Shown: in pieces, positions 17,305 to 26,270 of the stretch | Layout of the letters: each line of letters starts with the position of its first letter | Position numbering within the stretch: position 1 is the first letter of the stretch | Origin: Planktophila sp965267775 | GTDB taxonomy: Bacteria; Actinomycetota; Actinomycetes; Nanopelagicales; Nanopelagicaceae | Direction: 5' to 3' | Assembly (NCBI GenBank): GCA_965267775.1 | Contig: OZ254140.1 | Location: 434,001 to 498,000, forward strand | Length of the DNA stretch: 64,000 bases | Translations under genes and position numbers: made by a program | Notes under the pieces: model-generated | Database searches by the model: none | Told to the model about the DNA's origin: nothing | Seen by the model: the letters and a program-made list of their open reading frames with translations, nothing else

Positions 17305-18036
17305 ATGACTAGCGACCGTAGACTCGAGATTCTTCGAGCCATCGTCGAGGAGTATGTCGCAACGCAAGAGCCGGTTGGCTCTAAGGCGATTGCCGAGAAC
17401 CATTCATTGGGAATCTCACCTGCCACTATTCGCAATGAGATGGCCGTTCTTGAAGAAGAAGGCCTTATTGCTCAGCCACATACAAGCGCTGGTCGAATTC
17501 CAACAGATCGCGGATATCGAATCTTTGTAGATAAGTTGGCAACGGTAAAGCCACTATCGAGTGCAGAGCGTCGCGCAATCGAAACTTTCCTCGATGGTTC
17601 ATATGATCTTGATGAGATGCTCAAGCGCAGCGCGAAGTTGCTCTCAGATATTACAAAGCAGGTTGCTGTCGTGAAGTACCCGATCATCGGTGATTCACAA
17701 GGTCGCGAGAAAATGGCGATCTCAGGTACCGCCCACCTTGCACGTTCTGGTGATGGCACAGATCTTTCATCAATTCTCGAGGCGCTAGAAGAGCAGGTAG
17801 TTCTCCTTCGCCTTCTCGATGATGCCAACCCAACAGTCAATGTGACGATTGGCAGCGAGCAGAAGGATGCTCACCTACAGACAACATCGCTTGTCACAGT
17901 GGGATATGGATTTGAAAATAGCCAGGGAGGCGCACTCGGCGTGCTTGGACCTACTCGTATGGATTACGCTGGCTCAATGTCTGCAGTCTCTGCAGTTGCC
18001 CGCTATATCGGACGATTTATTACAGAGGGTTCTTAA
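17305..18036 (+). CDS. hrcA: Heat-inducible repressor HrcA, internally shortened
   Basis: Represses chaperone genes by binding CIRCE operators. The N-terminal winged-helix (VGSKAIAENHSLGISPATIRNEMAVLEEEGLI then AGRIPTDRGYR) and the C-terminal block (LEALEEQVVLLRLL ... LGVLGPTRMDYAGSMSAVSAVARYIGRF) are both intact. However, the protein is 243 residues where about 340 is usual: the sequence jumps from VAVVKYP to GREKMAISGTAHLARSG, losing about 95 residues of the central domain with the frame kept. It ends 3 bases before dnaJ, so the two are co-transcribed. Confidence 0.88.
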   Translation: MTSDRRLEILRAIVEEYVATQEPVGSKAIAENHSLGISPATIRNEMAVLEEEGLIAQPHTSAGRIPTDRGYRIFVDKLATVKPLSSAERRAIETFLDGSYDLDEMLKRSAKLLSDITKQVAVVKYPIIGDSQGREKMAISGTAHLARSGDGTDLSSILEALEEQVVLLRLLDDANPTVNVTIGSEQKDAHLQTTSLVTVGYGFENSQGGALGVLGPTRMDYAGSMSAVSAVARYIGRFITEGS

Positions 18037-18039
18037 GTA

Positions 18040-19152
18040 ATGGCTGATTTTTACCAACTGCTCAACGTCGAACGTGGAGCGACTCAGGATGAGATTAAGA
18101 AGGCGTATCGCAAGATTGCTCGCGAGCTCCACCCTGACGTAAATCCAGATCCTGAAGTTCAGAATCAATTTAAAGAAGTTACCGCTGCATACGATGTCTT
18201 GAGCGATCCACAGAAGCGCCAGCAATATGACATGGGTGGTCGGGGAGGATTCAATGACTTCGGTGGTGGATTCGGTGGCGGCGGATTTAGCGACATCATG
18301 GATGCATTCTTTGGTGGCGGCGGAAATCGCGGACCACGTCCACGTATGCGCCAAGGTCAAGATGCACTGATTCGCATTGAAGTTGATTTACATGAAGCCT
18401 GCTTTGGAACAGAGCGCGATCTCACTATCGAAAGCGCAATTGTCTGCGAGAAGTGCGAAGGACAGGGCACTGCAAATAATTCACATCCAGAGACTTGTAA
18501 GGTCTGCGGCGGTCGCGGTGAGATGCAATATGTTCAGAAATCTTTCCTCGGTCAGGTAATGACTTCACGTCCATGTAGTAGCTGCAGCGGATACGGCAGT
18601 GTGATTACTGATCCTTGCCGCGAATGTGCAGGCGATGGACGGGTACGAGCAAAGCAAAATATTAATATCAAGGTCCCTGCCGGAGTTGAGACAGGTAACC
18701 GCATCCAGATGTCAGGTCGCGGCGAAGTCGGAGCAGGCGGCGGTCCAGCGGGCGATCTCTATGTTGAAATCGTTGAAAAAGATCACGATTACCTTCTGCG
18801 TGATGGGGAGAACCTTCACGTCGCAATTTCGATTCCATTTACTGCAGCAACACTTGGAACAACTGTCAGCGTTGAATCTCTCGATGGTCCACTCGATGTT
18901 CAGATCAAGGCCGGAACACAGAGCGGAACAACTGTCTCTGTAAAGGGCAAGGGCATGACTCGCCTTCGCTCAACACATCGCGGTGATTTGATTGTTCATG
19001 TAGATATTGAGACGCCTCATAAGCTCAATAAAGAGCAAGAGAAGTTACTTAAGGAGTTCTCCAAGGCTCGCGGAGAAAAGGATGGCGATGTCACAATCAA
19101 GCGCCACCAAGATGGACTCTTCGCTAAATTTAGAGATGCCTTCCATCGCTAA
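18040..19152 (+). CDS. dnaJ: Chaperone DnaJ
   Basis: Hsp40 co-chaperone that stimulates DnaK. J domain with HPD at residues 31-33, a Gly/Phe-rich linker (GGGFGGGGFSDIMDAFFGGGG), four CxxCxGxG-type zinc repeats (CEKCEGQG, CKVCGGRG, CSSCSGYG, CRECAGDG) and the two substrate-binding beta domains. The 370-residue length is normal. Its TAA shares its last base with the rsmE start. Confidence 0.96.
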   Translation: MADFYQLLNVERGATQDEIKKAYRKIARELHPDVNPDPEVQNQFKEVTAAYDVLSDPQKRQQYDMGGRGGFNDFGGGFGGGGFSDIMDAFFGGGGNRGPRPRMRQGQDALIRIEVDLHEACFGTERDLTIESAIVCEKCEGQGTANNSHPETCKVCGGRGEMQYVQKSFLGQVMTSRPCSSCSGYGSVITDPCRECAGDGRVRAKQNINIKVPAGVETGNRIQMSGRGEVGAGGGPAGDLYVEIVEKDHDYLLRDGENLHVAISIPFTAATLGTTVSVESLDGPLDVQIKAGTQSGTTVSVKGKGMTRLRSTHRGDLIVHVDIETPHKLNKEQEKLLKEFSKARGEKDGDVTIKRHQDGLFAKFRDAFHR

Positions 19153-19868
19153 TGTTGACTCTATTCTTCGTTGACGATCTTCCAACAACAGTTGGCTCAC
19201 AATATGAATTTGGCTCAGAAGATGCTCACCACGCAATTAAAGTTCTGCGCATCTCTGTAGGAGAAATCTTCAATCTCAGCGATGGAAACGGTGCCTGGTC
19301 ACGAGTCTGCGTTGATGGTGTGAATAAGAAATCGATGACAGTAAAAGTTCTTGAGAGCGGCTTTGAAGAGGCGTTGGAAGAGCAATTTACAATTATTCAA
19401 GCAATCCCTAAAGGTGACCGAATTAAAGAGTCGATTGAGATGTCGACCGAAGGCGGCGCAGATCGCATCGTGATGTGGAAGGCAGCGCGAAGTATCGGTC
19501 GCGCAGATGAGAAAATCGAAAAGCTACAACAGACAGCGCGCGAGGCATCGAAGCAGTCACGGCGCTTTCGCATTCCTGCATTATCGGGCGTTGCAACAAC
19601 CGAGAACATCGTTGATGAGATTGCAAAGTCAGATCTCGCGCTTGTCTTCCATGAATCAGCAACGATGAAGCTTTCGCAGGTCGCCGTACCGGGTGCGAAG
19701 AAGGTCATCGCCATCATTGGGCCAGAGGGCGGCCTCACCGATGAGGAGATTGATACCTTTGCAGCAGCCGGAGCGAAGGTCGTTCATATGGGAAGGCCAG
19801 TTTTACGCTCAGCACATGCCGGATTGGCGGCACTTGCTGCAGTCAACACGGCCCTCTCTGTGTGGTGA
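19152..19868 (+). CDS. rsmE: 16S rRNA m3U1498 methyltransferase RsmE
   Basis: SPOUT-class methyltransferase acting on U1498 of 16S rRNA. Signs are HHAIKVLRISVGE near the N-terminus, AIPKGDRIKESIEMSTEGGADRIVMWKAARS in the middle and the knot motif IAIIGPEGGLTDEEI with MGRPVLRSAHAGLAAL near the C-terminus. The ATG overlaps the dnaJ stop by one base. dnaJ-rsmE-phoH-ybeY is a conserved actinobacterial order. Confidence 0.94.
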   Translation: MLTLFFVDDLPTTVGSQYEFGSEDAHHAIKVLRISVGEIFNLSDGNGAWSRVCVDGVNKKSMTVKVLESGFEEALEEQFTIIQAIPKGDRIKESIEMSTEGGADRIVMWKAARSIGRADEKIEKLQQTAREASKQSRRFRIPALSGVATTENIVDEIAKSDLALVFHESATMKLSQVAVPGAKKVIAIIGPEGGLTDEEIDTFAAAGAKVVHMGRPVLRSAHAGLAALAAVNTALSVW

Positions 19869-19885
19869 AAACCCCATACACCCGC

Positions 19886-19891
19886 TAGATT
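19886..19891 (+). promoter_or_regulatory. -10-like box before phoH
   Basis: TAGATT ends 9 bases before the phoH ATG at 19901 without a Shine-Dalgarno sequence. It suggests a separate leaderless or near-leaderless start for the phoH-ybeY-corC operon. Confidence 0.4.
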
Positions 19892-19900
19892 TTCACTCAT

Positions 19901-20887
19901 ATGGAGCGCCTCTTAGTAACGATTCCACCGGCCATTCCGATGGTTGCTCTGCTCGGCGCGGGCGATGCCAATATCTTGGCAATTGAAGCAGCATTTCCAT
20001 CAGTCAATATCACCGTTCGCGGCAATGAGATCACTCTTCGCGGCCCACATATTGAATGCATGGCGCTCGAGAAGTTATTCGGTGAGATGTTGGTTGTCAT
20101 TCGCTCAGGCCAAGCGCTTGATGTCAATGCAGTTCTTCGTAGCATCGCGATGATTGAAGCAACACCTGCGCAGAGCCCAGGTGAAGTTCTCTCACTTAAT
20201 ATTGTTAGCAACCGTGGCAAGACGATTCGCCCAAAGACTGCAAACCAGAAGTTATATGTTGATGCAATCGAAGAGAACACAATTACATTTGGAATTGGCC
20301 CAGCAGGAACAGGTAAGACCTACCTCGCAATGGCAAAGGCAGTTGCTGCTCTTCAGGCAAAGCAGGTCAATCGCATTATCTTGTCTCGTCCAGCAGTTGA
20401 GGCGGGGGAGAAGCTCGGATTCTTACCTGGCACGCTCTCAGAGAAGATTGATCCATATCTTCGCCCGCTCTTTGACGCTCTTCACGACATGATCGATGGA
20501 GATTCAATTCCACGTTTGATTCAATCAGGAATCATCGAAGTAGCGCCACTTGCATTTATGCGCGGCCGCACACTCAATGATGCCTTCATCATCTTGGATG
20601 AAGCGCAGAACACAACTCCTGAGCAGATGAAGATGTTCCTTACCCGCCTAGGTTTTGGTTCAAAGATGGTGATCACTGGAGATGTCACACAGAACGACCT
20701 TCCAAACGGTCAGCGAAGTGGACTTGCGATTATTCGTTCAATTCTTGACGGCGTCGCAGATATTTCATTTATGGATCTCACCGCAGAAGATGTAGTTCGC
20801 CATCGCCTTATCGGAGATATCGTTAAGGCATACGATAAATATGATGCAGCAAAGCATGCGCCAGTAAGTATCAATAAGAGCTCATGA
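19901..20887 (+). CDS. PhoH-like ATPase
   Basis: PhoH-family P-loop ATPase often placed beside ybeY and thought to act in RNA metabolism. Walker A is GPAGTGKT at residues 133-140 and Walker B is FIILDEAQN. An N-terminal KH-like region (residues 1-100) precedes the ATPase core, as in actinobacterial members. The 328-residue length is normal. It overlaps ybeY by ATGA. Confidence 0.93.
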   Translation: MERLLVTIPPAIPMVALLGAGDANILAIEAAFPSVNITVRGNEITLRGPHIECMALEKLFGEMLVVIRSGQALDVNAVLRSIAMIEATPAQSPGEVLSLNIVSNRGKTIRPKTANQKLYVDAIEENTITFGIGPAGTGKTYLAMAKAVAALQAKQVNRIILSRPAVEAGEKLGFLPGTLSEKIDPYLRPLFDALHDMIDGDSIPRLIQSGIIEVAPLAFMRGRTLNDAFIILDEAQNTTPEQMKMFLTRLGFGSKMVITGDVTQNDLPNGQRSGLAIIRSILDGVADISFMDLTAEDVVRHRLIGDIVKAYDKYDAAKHAPVSINKSS

Positions 20888-21318
20888 CCATTGATGTAAC
20901 AAATCGCTCAGGAGTTGCTGCCCCGGAGACAGAGATTGAATCTCTTCTTACTTTCGGAATCGACTATATGGATCTCCATCCTGAGTGCGAGCTATCTGTC
21001 ACCTTTGTCGATGATCAAGAGATGGAAGAGCTACACATTAAGTGGATGGATGAGCCAGGAACGACAGATGTACTTTCATTCCCAATGGATATGCCTGAAA
21101 GCAAGAGCGATGCAGTGATGTTAGGCGATATCGTTATCGATCCGATTGTTGCGGCAAAGCAAGCAGCAACTGCTGGTCATAGCACTGAACATGAGATCTA
21201 TATCCTTGCAGCGCATGGACTCTTGCATATATTGGGATATGACCATGCCGATAAAGATGAAGAGAAGATTATGTTTGAACTTCAAGAGACTATCGTCAAG
21301 AAATGGGCTTCCCAATAG
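20884..21318 (+). CDS. ybeY: Endoribonuclease YbeY (rRNA maturation)
   Basis: Metal-dependent RNase needed for 16S rRNA 3' maturation and ribosome quality control. The zinc motif HGLLHILGYDH is near residue 110, and the family segment DEPGTTDVLSFPMD precedes it. The 144-residue length is normal. It overlaps phoH at the 5' end and the CorC-like gene at the 3' end. Confidence 0.95.
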   Translation: MTIDVTNRSGVAAPETEIESLLTFGIDYMDLHPECELSVTFVDDQEMEELHIKWMDEPGTTDVLSFPMDMPESKSDAVMLGDIVIDPIVAAKQAATAGHSTEHEIYILAAHGLLHILGYDHADKDEEKIMFELQETIVKKWASQ

Positions 21319-22136
21319 TGAATAAAGCAGGCAAAGCAGTTGGCAGTGCGATTCACTTTCTCTACGATTTCGCGCAGAAGCGCGGTTTGATCAAGAGCGA
21401 TCTCAGCCACTTAGCGGATAACGATTTCGAGCTCGGCGATACCTTGGTGCGCGAGTTGATGGTTCCTCGTACAGAGATGGTCTGGGTAGAGCGCGATAAG
21501 ACCTTGCGACAGGCGCTTTCTTTGGCGCTGCGCTCTGGTTATTCACGTATCCCTGTTGCAGGCGATGACCTCGATAACATCATTGGAATCGCCTACGTTA
21601 AAGATTTGGCAAAGCGTGCACTTGATCATCATGAGGCTGAAACCTCTGAAAAGGTTGAGCAACATATGCGCCCACCGGTATTTGTTCCGGAGAATAAGGA
21701 AGCAGCCGACCTTCTGCGCGATATGCAGCGCAATCAAATTCACCTTGCAATCGTGGTTGATGAATATGGTGGAACCGCTGGAATCATCACAATTGAGGAC
21801 ATCATTGAAGAGATCGTCGGTGAGATTGCCGATGAATATGATGATGGTGTCGAAAGCTTTAGCTGGCTCTCTGAGACCAAGGCTCGCGCAAAGGCTTCAC
21901 TTCATATCGAAGATCTCGCCGAAGAGTTGAAGATCACCATCAAAGAAGAGGATTACGAAGGTATCGACACCATTGGTGGTTTGATGGCTCAGATCCTTGG
22001 CCGCGTTCCTATCGCAGGCAGCACAGTAACAATTGAAGGTTGGTCGATTACGTCAGAGCGACCAGTAGGACGCCGTCGTAGAATTAGCTCAGTCATTATT
22101 GAGCGCGTCGAAGAGGTTGAAGAAGATCATGAATAA
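21318..22136 (+). CDS. CorC/HlyC family CBS-pair protein
   Basis: A CorC-type protein without the usual DUF21 membrane domain: a short N-terminal helix, then VRELMVPRTEMVWV leading into two CBS domains (GYSRIPVAGDDLDNIIG; IHLAIVVDEYGGTAGIITIEDIIEEIVGEI) and a C-terminal transporter-associated domain. CBS pairs sense adenine nucleotides; members are linked to Mg/Co efflux or hemolysin-like roles. I chose GTG at 21318, overlapping the ybeY stop as TAGTG. An ATG at 21303 is an alternative. Confidence 0.88.
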   Translation: MNKAGKAVGSAIHFLYDFAQKRGLIKSDLSHLADNDFELGDTLVRELMVPRTEMVWVERDKTLRQALSLALRSGYSRIPVAGDDLDNIIGIAYVKDLAKRALDHHEAETSEKVEQHMRPPVFVPENKEAADLLRDMQRNQIHLAIVVDEYGGTAGIITIEDIIEEIVGEIADEYDDGVESFSWLSETKARAKASLHIEDLAEELKITIKEEDYEGIDTIGGLMAQILGRVPIAGSTVTIEGWSITSERPVGRRRRISSVIIERVEEVEEDHE

Positions 22137-22440
22137 TCCAGAAGATACAAAGCTCGTCACCCTCGCAACAAATACTTTGGCGCGCAGTGGCGCACGTGAG
22201 GCAGCTGCACTTCGCGATACAACAGGTCGTACATATGTTGCAGTCAATGTTGTATCACCATCACTGAACCTCGATGCCTTTGAAGCGGTATTAACTGTGG
22301 CTCTCGCATCTGGCATCACAGGTATTGAGAGCGTTGTGGCAACTGGTGCACAACCAAGCAATGTGCAGGCGATTAAGGATTTTGCTCCAACGGCGACAGT
22401 CTTTTACATCAGCGCCGACGGCCAAGAGCTCTCTCTTTAA
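22129..22440 (+). CDS. Cytidine deaminase-like protein lacking the zinc site
   Basis: A 103-residue protein with the fold pattern of cytidine deaminases (LATNTLARSGAREAAALRDTTGRTYVAVNV) but no HAE and no PCxxC zinc ligands; it contains no cysteine at all. Such remnants sit between corC and era in many actinobacteria; here era does not follow. The ATG overlaps the preceding stop by 8 bases. It is probably not catalytic; a binding or structural role is possible. Confidence 0.75.
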   Translation: MNNPEDTKLVTLATNTLARSGAREAAALRDTTGRTYVAVNVVSPSLNLDAFEAVLTVALASGITGIESVVATGAQPSNVQAIKDFAPTATVFYISADGQELSL

Positions 22441-22444
22441 CGGT

Positions 22445-22450
22445 TAAGAT
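22445..22450 (+). promoter_or_regulatory. -10 box of a probable leaderless transcript
   Basis: TAAGAT ends 6 bases before the ATG at 22457 with no ribosome-binding site. It would start the FAH hydrolase-gltX operon. Confidence 0.5.
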
Positions 22451-22456
22451 AGGCGC

Positions 22457-23245
22457 ATGCGCGTCGTTCGATTTACACCACTGCCTGAGGCTGGCCTCGG
22501 TAGCGATCCCTTGTATGGCATTCTCGAAGAAGATAACACCATCACCGTCATTACTGGTGACCCTCTCTATCAGGGCATTCAGAAGACTGCGGCAAAGCTA
22601 GAGCTCACTCAAGCTCGCTTGCTCGCGCCAGTTATTCCTCGCAGCAAGATCGTTGCAGTTGGTAAGAACTATGCAGACCATGCCGCCGAGATGGGTGGAG
22701 TGGTCCCAGAAGAGCCAATCATCTTCATCAAGCCAAATACAACTGTCATCGGCCCAAGCGACACAATCGTCTGGCCGGAGATGGCACCTTCTATCGATTA
22801 CGAGGCAGAGCTTGCGATCGTTATCGGCCGCATCTGTAAAGATGTTCCAAAGGAGAAGGTCAACGATGTGATCTTTGGTTACACGATGGCAAACGATGTA
22901 ACTTCACGTGAGCTTCAGAAGAAGGACGGTCAGTGGATTCGCGCAAAGGGCTTCGACACTTTCTGCCCACTCGGTCCTTGGATTGAGACAGAATTTGTTC
23001 CTGGCAATCAGCGCATCACAACGGCCCTCAATGGCGAGATTAAGCAAGATGCAGTGCTCTCTGACATGATCTTTAAAGTCCCAGATATCGTTCACTTTGT
23101 ATCAAGCGTCATGACGCTACTTCCCGGAGATGTCATCATCACCGGAACTCCAGCAGGTATTGGTCCAATGCCAGAGCGATCAGTTGTTGCAATCTCTATC
23201 GAAGGCCTCGGTCAACTAACAAATAAGGTGAGTGCTCGTCCATGA
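22457..23245 (+). CDS. Fumarylacetoacetate hydrolase family protein
   Basis: FAH-fold hydrolase or decarboxylase of 262 residues. Metal-binding and catalytic patterns are visible: AVGKNYADHAAEMGG, then PIIFIKPNT, then IDYEAELAIVIG (acidic metal ligands), then TAND-type YTMANDVTSRELQ and GDVIITGTPAGIGP. Substrate cannot be told; relatives act on acylpyruvates, oxaloacetate or aromatic-degradation dienoates. It overlaps gltX by ATGA, the same neighbour pair as in mycobacteria. Confidence 0.88.
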   Translation: MRVVRFTPLPEAGLGSDPLYGILEEDNTITVITGDPLYQGIQKTAAKLELTQARLLAPVIPRSKIVAVGKNYADHAAEMGGVVPEEPIIFIKPNTTVIGPSDTIVWPEMAPSIDYEAELAIVIGRICKDVPKEKVNDVIFGYTMANDVTSRELQKKDGQWIRAKGFDTFCPLGPWIETEFVPGNQRITTALNGEIKQDAVLSDMIFKVPDIVHFVSSVMTLLPGDVIITGTPAGIGPMPERSVVAISIEGLGQLTNKVSARP

Positions 23246-24702
23246 GTGAGAAAAAAGTAAAGGTCCGCTTCGCGCCATCTCCAACAGGAGACCTGCATGT
23301 CGGCAATATTCGCACCGCGCTCTTTGACTGGGCATTTGCTCGCCACACAGGTGGCACATTCTTATTCCGTATCGAAGATACCGATACAACTCGCGTTACC
23401 CCTGAATACATCCAAGCTGCGATCGACACTTTGAAGTGGCTCGGACTTACATGGGATGAGGGACCAGAGGTCGGTGGCCCTAACGGTCCATACCTTCAAT
23501 CACAACGTCTCGATATCTATGCAACATGGGCGCAGAAGTTCCTTGATCAAGGCGATGCCTATCACTGCTACTGCTCACCTGAAGAGCTAGAAGCAGTGCG
23601 TGAAGCGCAGCGCGCGGCAAATGTTGCACCTGGCTATAACGGACATTGTCGAGAGCTCACAACCGAGCAAATCGCTGCTTATAAGGCACAAGGGCGCGAA
23701 GCAGTTGTTCGCATGCGTATGCCTGAAGGCACAACAACATTTACCGATGCAATTCGTGGCGAAGTTACCTTCGATCACAAGTTTGTACCGGATTTCGTAC
23801 TTGTTCGCGCAGATGGTTCACCGCTTTACACATTGGCAGTTGCCGTCGACGATATCTTGATGGAGGTTAGTCACGTATTGCGTGGTGAGGATCTTCTCTC
23901 TTCAACTCCTCGTCAGATCCGCGTCTATCAGGCGATGGGTATTAAGGATGAGGATTTCCCAACATTTGCTCACCTCCCATTTGTTATGGGCCAGGACAAT
24001 GCAAAGCTCTCAAAGCGCAATGGCGAGGTATCAATCGCTTGGTATCGCGAGCAGGGTTATTTGCCTGAGGCAATCTGTAACTACCTCGCACTTCTCGGTT
24101 GGTCTCCAGGAGATGACCGCGAAAATGTAACGATGCAGGAGCTCACAGAGCTCTTCACCGTTGAGAAGGTTCACTCTTCACCTGCACGCTTTGATATGAA
24201 GAAGCTCGAAGCAATCAATGGTGACAAGATCCGCGCACTTACTATTGATGAGTTCCTTAAGTGGACACTTCCATTCCTCACAAAGGCTGGAATCATCACC
24301 GGTACAGATGCTGAGGTCGAGCTCGTTAAGAAGGCACTTCCTATTATTCAAGAGCGACTCGTGAAGTTGGATGAGACTCCAGCACTTCTCAAGTTCCTCT
24401 TTGTGAAGGATTTTGCAGTTGATGCAGATGCAGTTTCAAAGATCACCGATGGCGCGTCCAAGGATGTACTGAAGCGTGCATTGAAAGAACTTGAGGCGCT
24501 ACCTTCTTGGGATCACACATCAATCGAGGCAGTCCTTCGCGCAGCGCTGATTGAAGATATGGGTCTGAAGCCACGTGTGGCATTTACCGCGCTACGTATT
24601 GCAACCACTGGCAGCACCATCTCTCCACCGCTCTTTGAGTCGATGGAGCTGTTGGGGCAAAGTGCTTCTATTTCGCGTATTTCAGCAGCCCTAGCCCTCT
24701 AG
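23242..24702 (+). CDS. gltX: Glutamyl-tRNA synthetase
   Basis: Class I synthetase that charges tRNA-Glu, and often tRNA-Gln where the amidotransferase route is used. The HIGH-type motif is FAPSPTGDLHVGN near residue 10-22, with TDTTRVTPEY after it; the KMSKS-type motif is KLSKR in DNAKLSKRNG. The 486-residue length is normal. Fittingly, it is followed by tRNA-Gln and tRNA-Glu genes. Confidence 0.96.
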   Translation: MSEKKVKVRFAPSPTGDLHVGNIRTALFDWAFARHTGGTFLFRIEDTDTTRVTPEYIQAAIDTLKWLGLTWDEGPEVGGPNGPYLQSQRLDIYATWAQKFLDQGDAYHCYCSPEELEAVREAQRAANVAPGYNGHCRELTTEQIAAYKAQGREAVVRMRMPEGTTTFTDAIRGEVTFDHKFVPDFVLVRADGSPLYTLAVAVDDILMEVSHVLRGEDLLSSTPRQIRVYQAMGIKDEDFPTFAHLPFVMGQDNAKLSKRNGEVSIAWYREQGYLPEAICNYLALLGWSPGDDRENVTMQELTELFTVEKVHSSPARFDMKKLEAINGDKIRALTIDEFLKWTLPFLTKAGIITGTDAEVELVKKALPIIQERLVKLDETPALLKFLFVKDFAVDADAVSKITDGASKDVLKRALKELEALPSWDHTSIEAVLRAALIEDMGLKPRVAFTALRIATTGSTISPPLFESMELLGQSASISRISAALAL

Positions 24703-24767
24703 GGCAGAGTGGTCGAGGTGGTAAAAACCTCATGTAAACTACTCACCTTGCCTTCGGATGAAGGTAT

Positions 24768-24839
24768 TGGGGTATGGGGTAATTGGCAGCCCTGCTGATT
24801 CTGGTTCAGTAAGTCTAGGTTCGAGTCCTGGTACCCCAG
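24768..24839 (+). tRNA. tRNA-Gln (anticodon CTG)
   Basis: 72 bases with acceptor TGGGGTA/TACCCCA, anticodon stem GCTGA/TCAGT around loop TTCTGGT (anticodon CTG), T arm ending GGTTCGAGTCC, discriminator G. It reads CAG only. The base pair U1-A72 is typical of bacterial tRNA-Gln. A short hairpin (CCTTC/GAAGG) lies just upstream at about 24750-24763. Confidence 0.93.
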
Positions 24840-24895
24840 CGCAGTACACAACTGAATATGGAATGGATCGATAGCTCGCTATCGGTTAGTCATCT

Positions 24896-24968
24896 GGCCC
24901 CGTCGTCTAGCGGCCCAGGACTCTGGCTTCTCAAGTCAGCTACGAGGGTTCGAATCCCTTCGGGGCTA
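24896..24968 (+). tRNA. tRNA-Glu (anticodon CTC)
   Basis: 73 bases with acceptor GGCCCCG/CGGGGCT (terminal G-T), the D arm TCGTCTAGCGGCCCAGGA typical of tRNA-Glu, anticodon stem CTGGC/GTCAG around loop TTCTCAA (anticodon CTC), and T loop TTCGAAT. It reads GAG only, so a TTC isoacceptor must lie elsewhere. Confidence 0.93.
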
Positions 24969-24985
24969 CATCACATATAGGTAAG

Positions 24986-25020
24986 TGCCATCTCTCACGA
25001 AAGCGAGAGGTGGCATTTTC
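24986..25020 (+). terminator. Rho-independent terminator after the tRNA pair
   Basis: An 11-base-pair stem (TGCCATCTCTC with GAGAGGTGGCA, one T-G) around loop ACGAAAGC, followed by TTTTCT. It ends the tRNA-Gln/tRNA-Glu transcript 20 bases before the next gene. Confidence 0.9.
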
Positions 25021-25040
25021 TATTCCACTAGGGTTTTCAC

Positions 25041-26270
25041 ATGCGCATCATCAATACCGATCAATTAAAGACAGTTCTTGCAAACCTTCCTAGCAATCCG
25101 CGGATTATCGCTTCAGGAAACTTTGCAACACCAAATACTCTCTTGAAGGTTGCTGATGAGACGATTCCAGAGTTCAAGTTACATATGCTCAACGCACAAC
25201 CTGGGATTCCTGATCGCGAAGGGATTACATACGAGACTGCATTTGTTGGTCACGGTATGCGCCGCCATCCGCGTCTTAATTACATTCCTTCACGACTCTC
25301 GCTCTTGCCAGTGGTCATTCGCGATTACGCACGGCCTGATGCTGTCTTCCTTCACACATCTGCACAGCACCATGACACTGTCTCACTCGGTACTGAAGTC
25401 AATATTCTCCCGGCAGCAATTGAGTCAGCACATGCTCATGGTGGAATCGTCATAGCGCAAGCAAATAAGCAGATGCCATACACATATGGAGATGCGCAGA
25501 TTTACGAGTCAGAGATTGATTACCTCGTTGAGGTCGATGAACCGCTATTGGTAAAGCCTGAGACAACCTTCTCTGATGAATCGCTGATGATTGGCGACCG
25601 TATCGCATCTCTTATTGAGAATAATTCAACGCTTCAACTCGGTATCGGCGCCATTCCTGACTCTGTCCTTAACTCACTCAAGGATCGTCGCGGCTTACGC
25701 ATCTGGACAGAGATGTTCTCTGATGGTGTCTATAACTTACATAAATTAGGCGTGCTCGATCCAGATATCTTGATAACTGCATCATTTATCTTCGGTACCA
25801 AAGAGCTCTACGACTGGTTGCACTTCAACCGTCGTGTTCAGATGCTTCGTACCGAGAAGACCAATAACCCAAGTTTGATTGCGCGCCAGGCACGTATGAC
25901 ATCAATTAATGCAGCGCTACAGATCGATCTCTACGACCAGGCAAATGCTTCACATGTGCGTGGCCAGATCTATAGTGGCTTTGGTGGCTCGACTGACTTT
26001 ATCGTCGGCGCACTTCACAGCCGTGGTGGTCGCTCATTTATGGCGTTACCGTCATGGCATCCGAAGGCGAAGGTCTCATCGATTGTTCCGCGTCTCTCTG
26101 AGAATGTCACCAGCTTTCAGCACTCATTCGTTGTAACTGAACAAGGCGCAGCGGCATGCTTTGGACATACTCAACAAGAGCAGGCGATGAACTTGATTAA
26201 TAATGCGGCGCACCCTGATGCGAAAGAGGGCTTGATTCAAGCTGCCTCGGTATTTGGCCTACTTAATTAA
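25041..26270 (+). CDS. Acetyl-CoA hydrolase/transferase family protein
   Basis: A 409-residue class I CoA-transferase of the acetyl-CoA hydrolase/4-hydroxybutyrate CoA-transferase family. Visible blocks are the N-terminal ASGNFATPNTLL, LQLGIGAIPDSVLNSL, TEMFSDGVYNL and GSTDFIVGALHSRGGRSFMALPSW. The C-terminal VTEQGAA motif is also typical. It moves or hydrolyses short acyl-CoA thioesters; the exact acyl group is unclear. The next gene is convergent with stops abutting and no terminator visible. Confidence 0.88.
   Translation: MRIINTDQLKTVLANLPSNPRIIASGNFATPNTLLKVADETIPEFKLHMLNAQPGIPDREGITYETAFVGHGMRRHPRLNYIPSRLSLLPVVIRDYARPDAVFLHTSAQHHDTVSLGTEVNILPAAIESAHAHGGIVIAQANKQMPYTYGDAQIYESEIDYLVEVDEPLLVKPETTFSDESLMIGDRIASLIENNSTLQLGIGAIPDSVLNSLKDRRGLRIWTEMFSDGVYNLHKLGVLDPDILITASFIFGTKELYDWLHFNRRVQMLRTEKTNNPSLIARQARMTSINAALQIDLYDQANASHVRGQIYSGFGGSTDFIVGALHSRGGRSFMALPSWHPKAKVSSIVPRLSENVTSFQHSFVVTEQGAAACFGHTQQEQAMNLINNAAHPDAKEGLIQAASVFGLLN

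Noticed and set aside
24703..24767. tRNA-Ser/Leu-like D-arm sequence (GTGGTCGAGGTGGTAAAA) before tRNA-Gln
   Set aside because: No acceptor, anticodon or T arm can be folded from the region.
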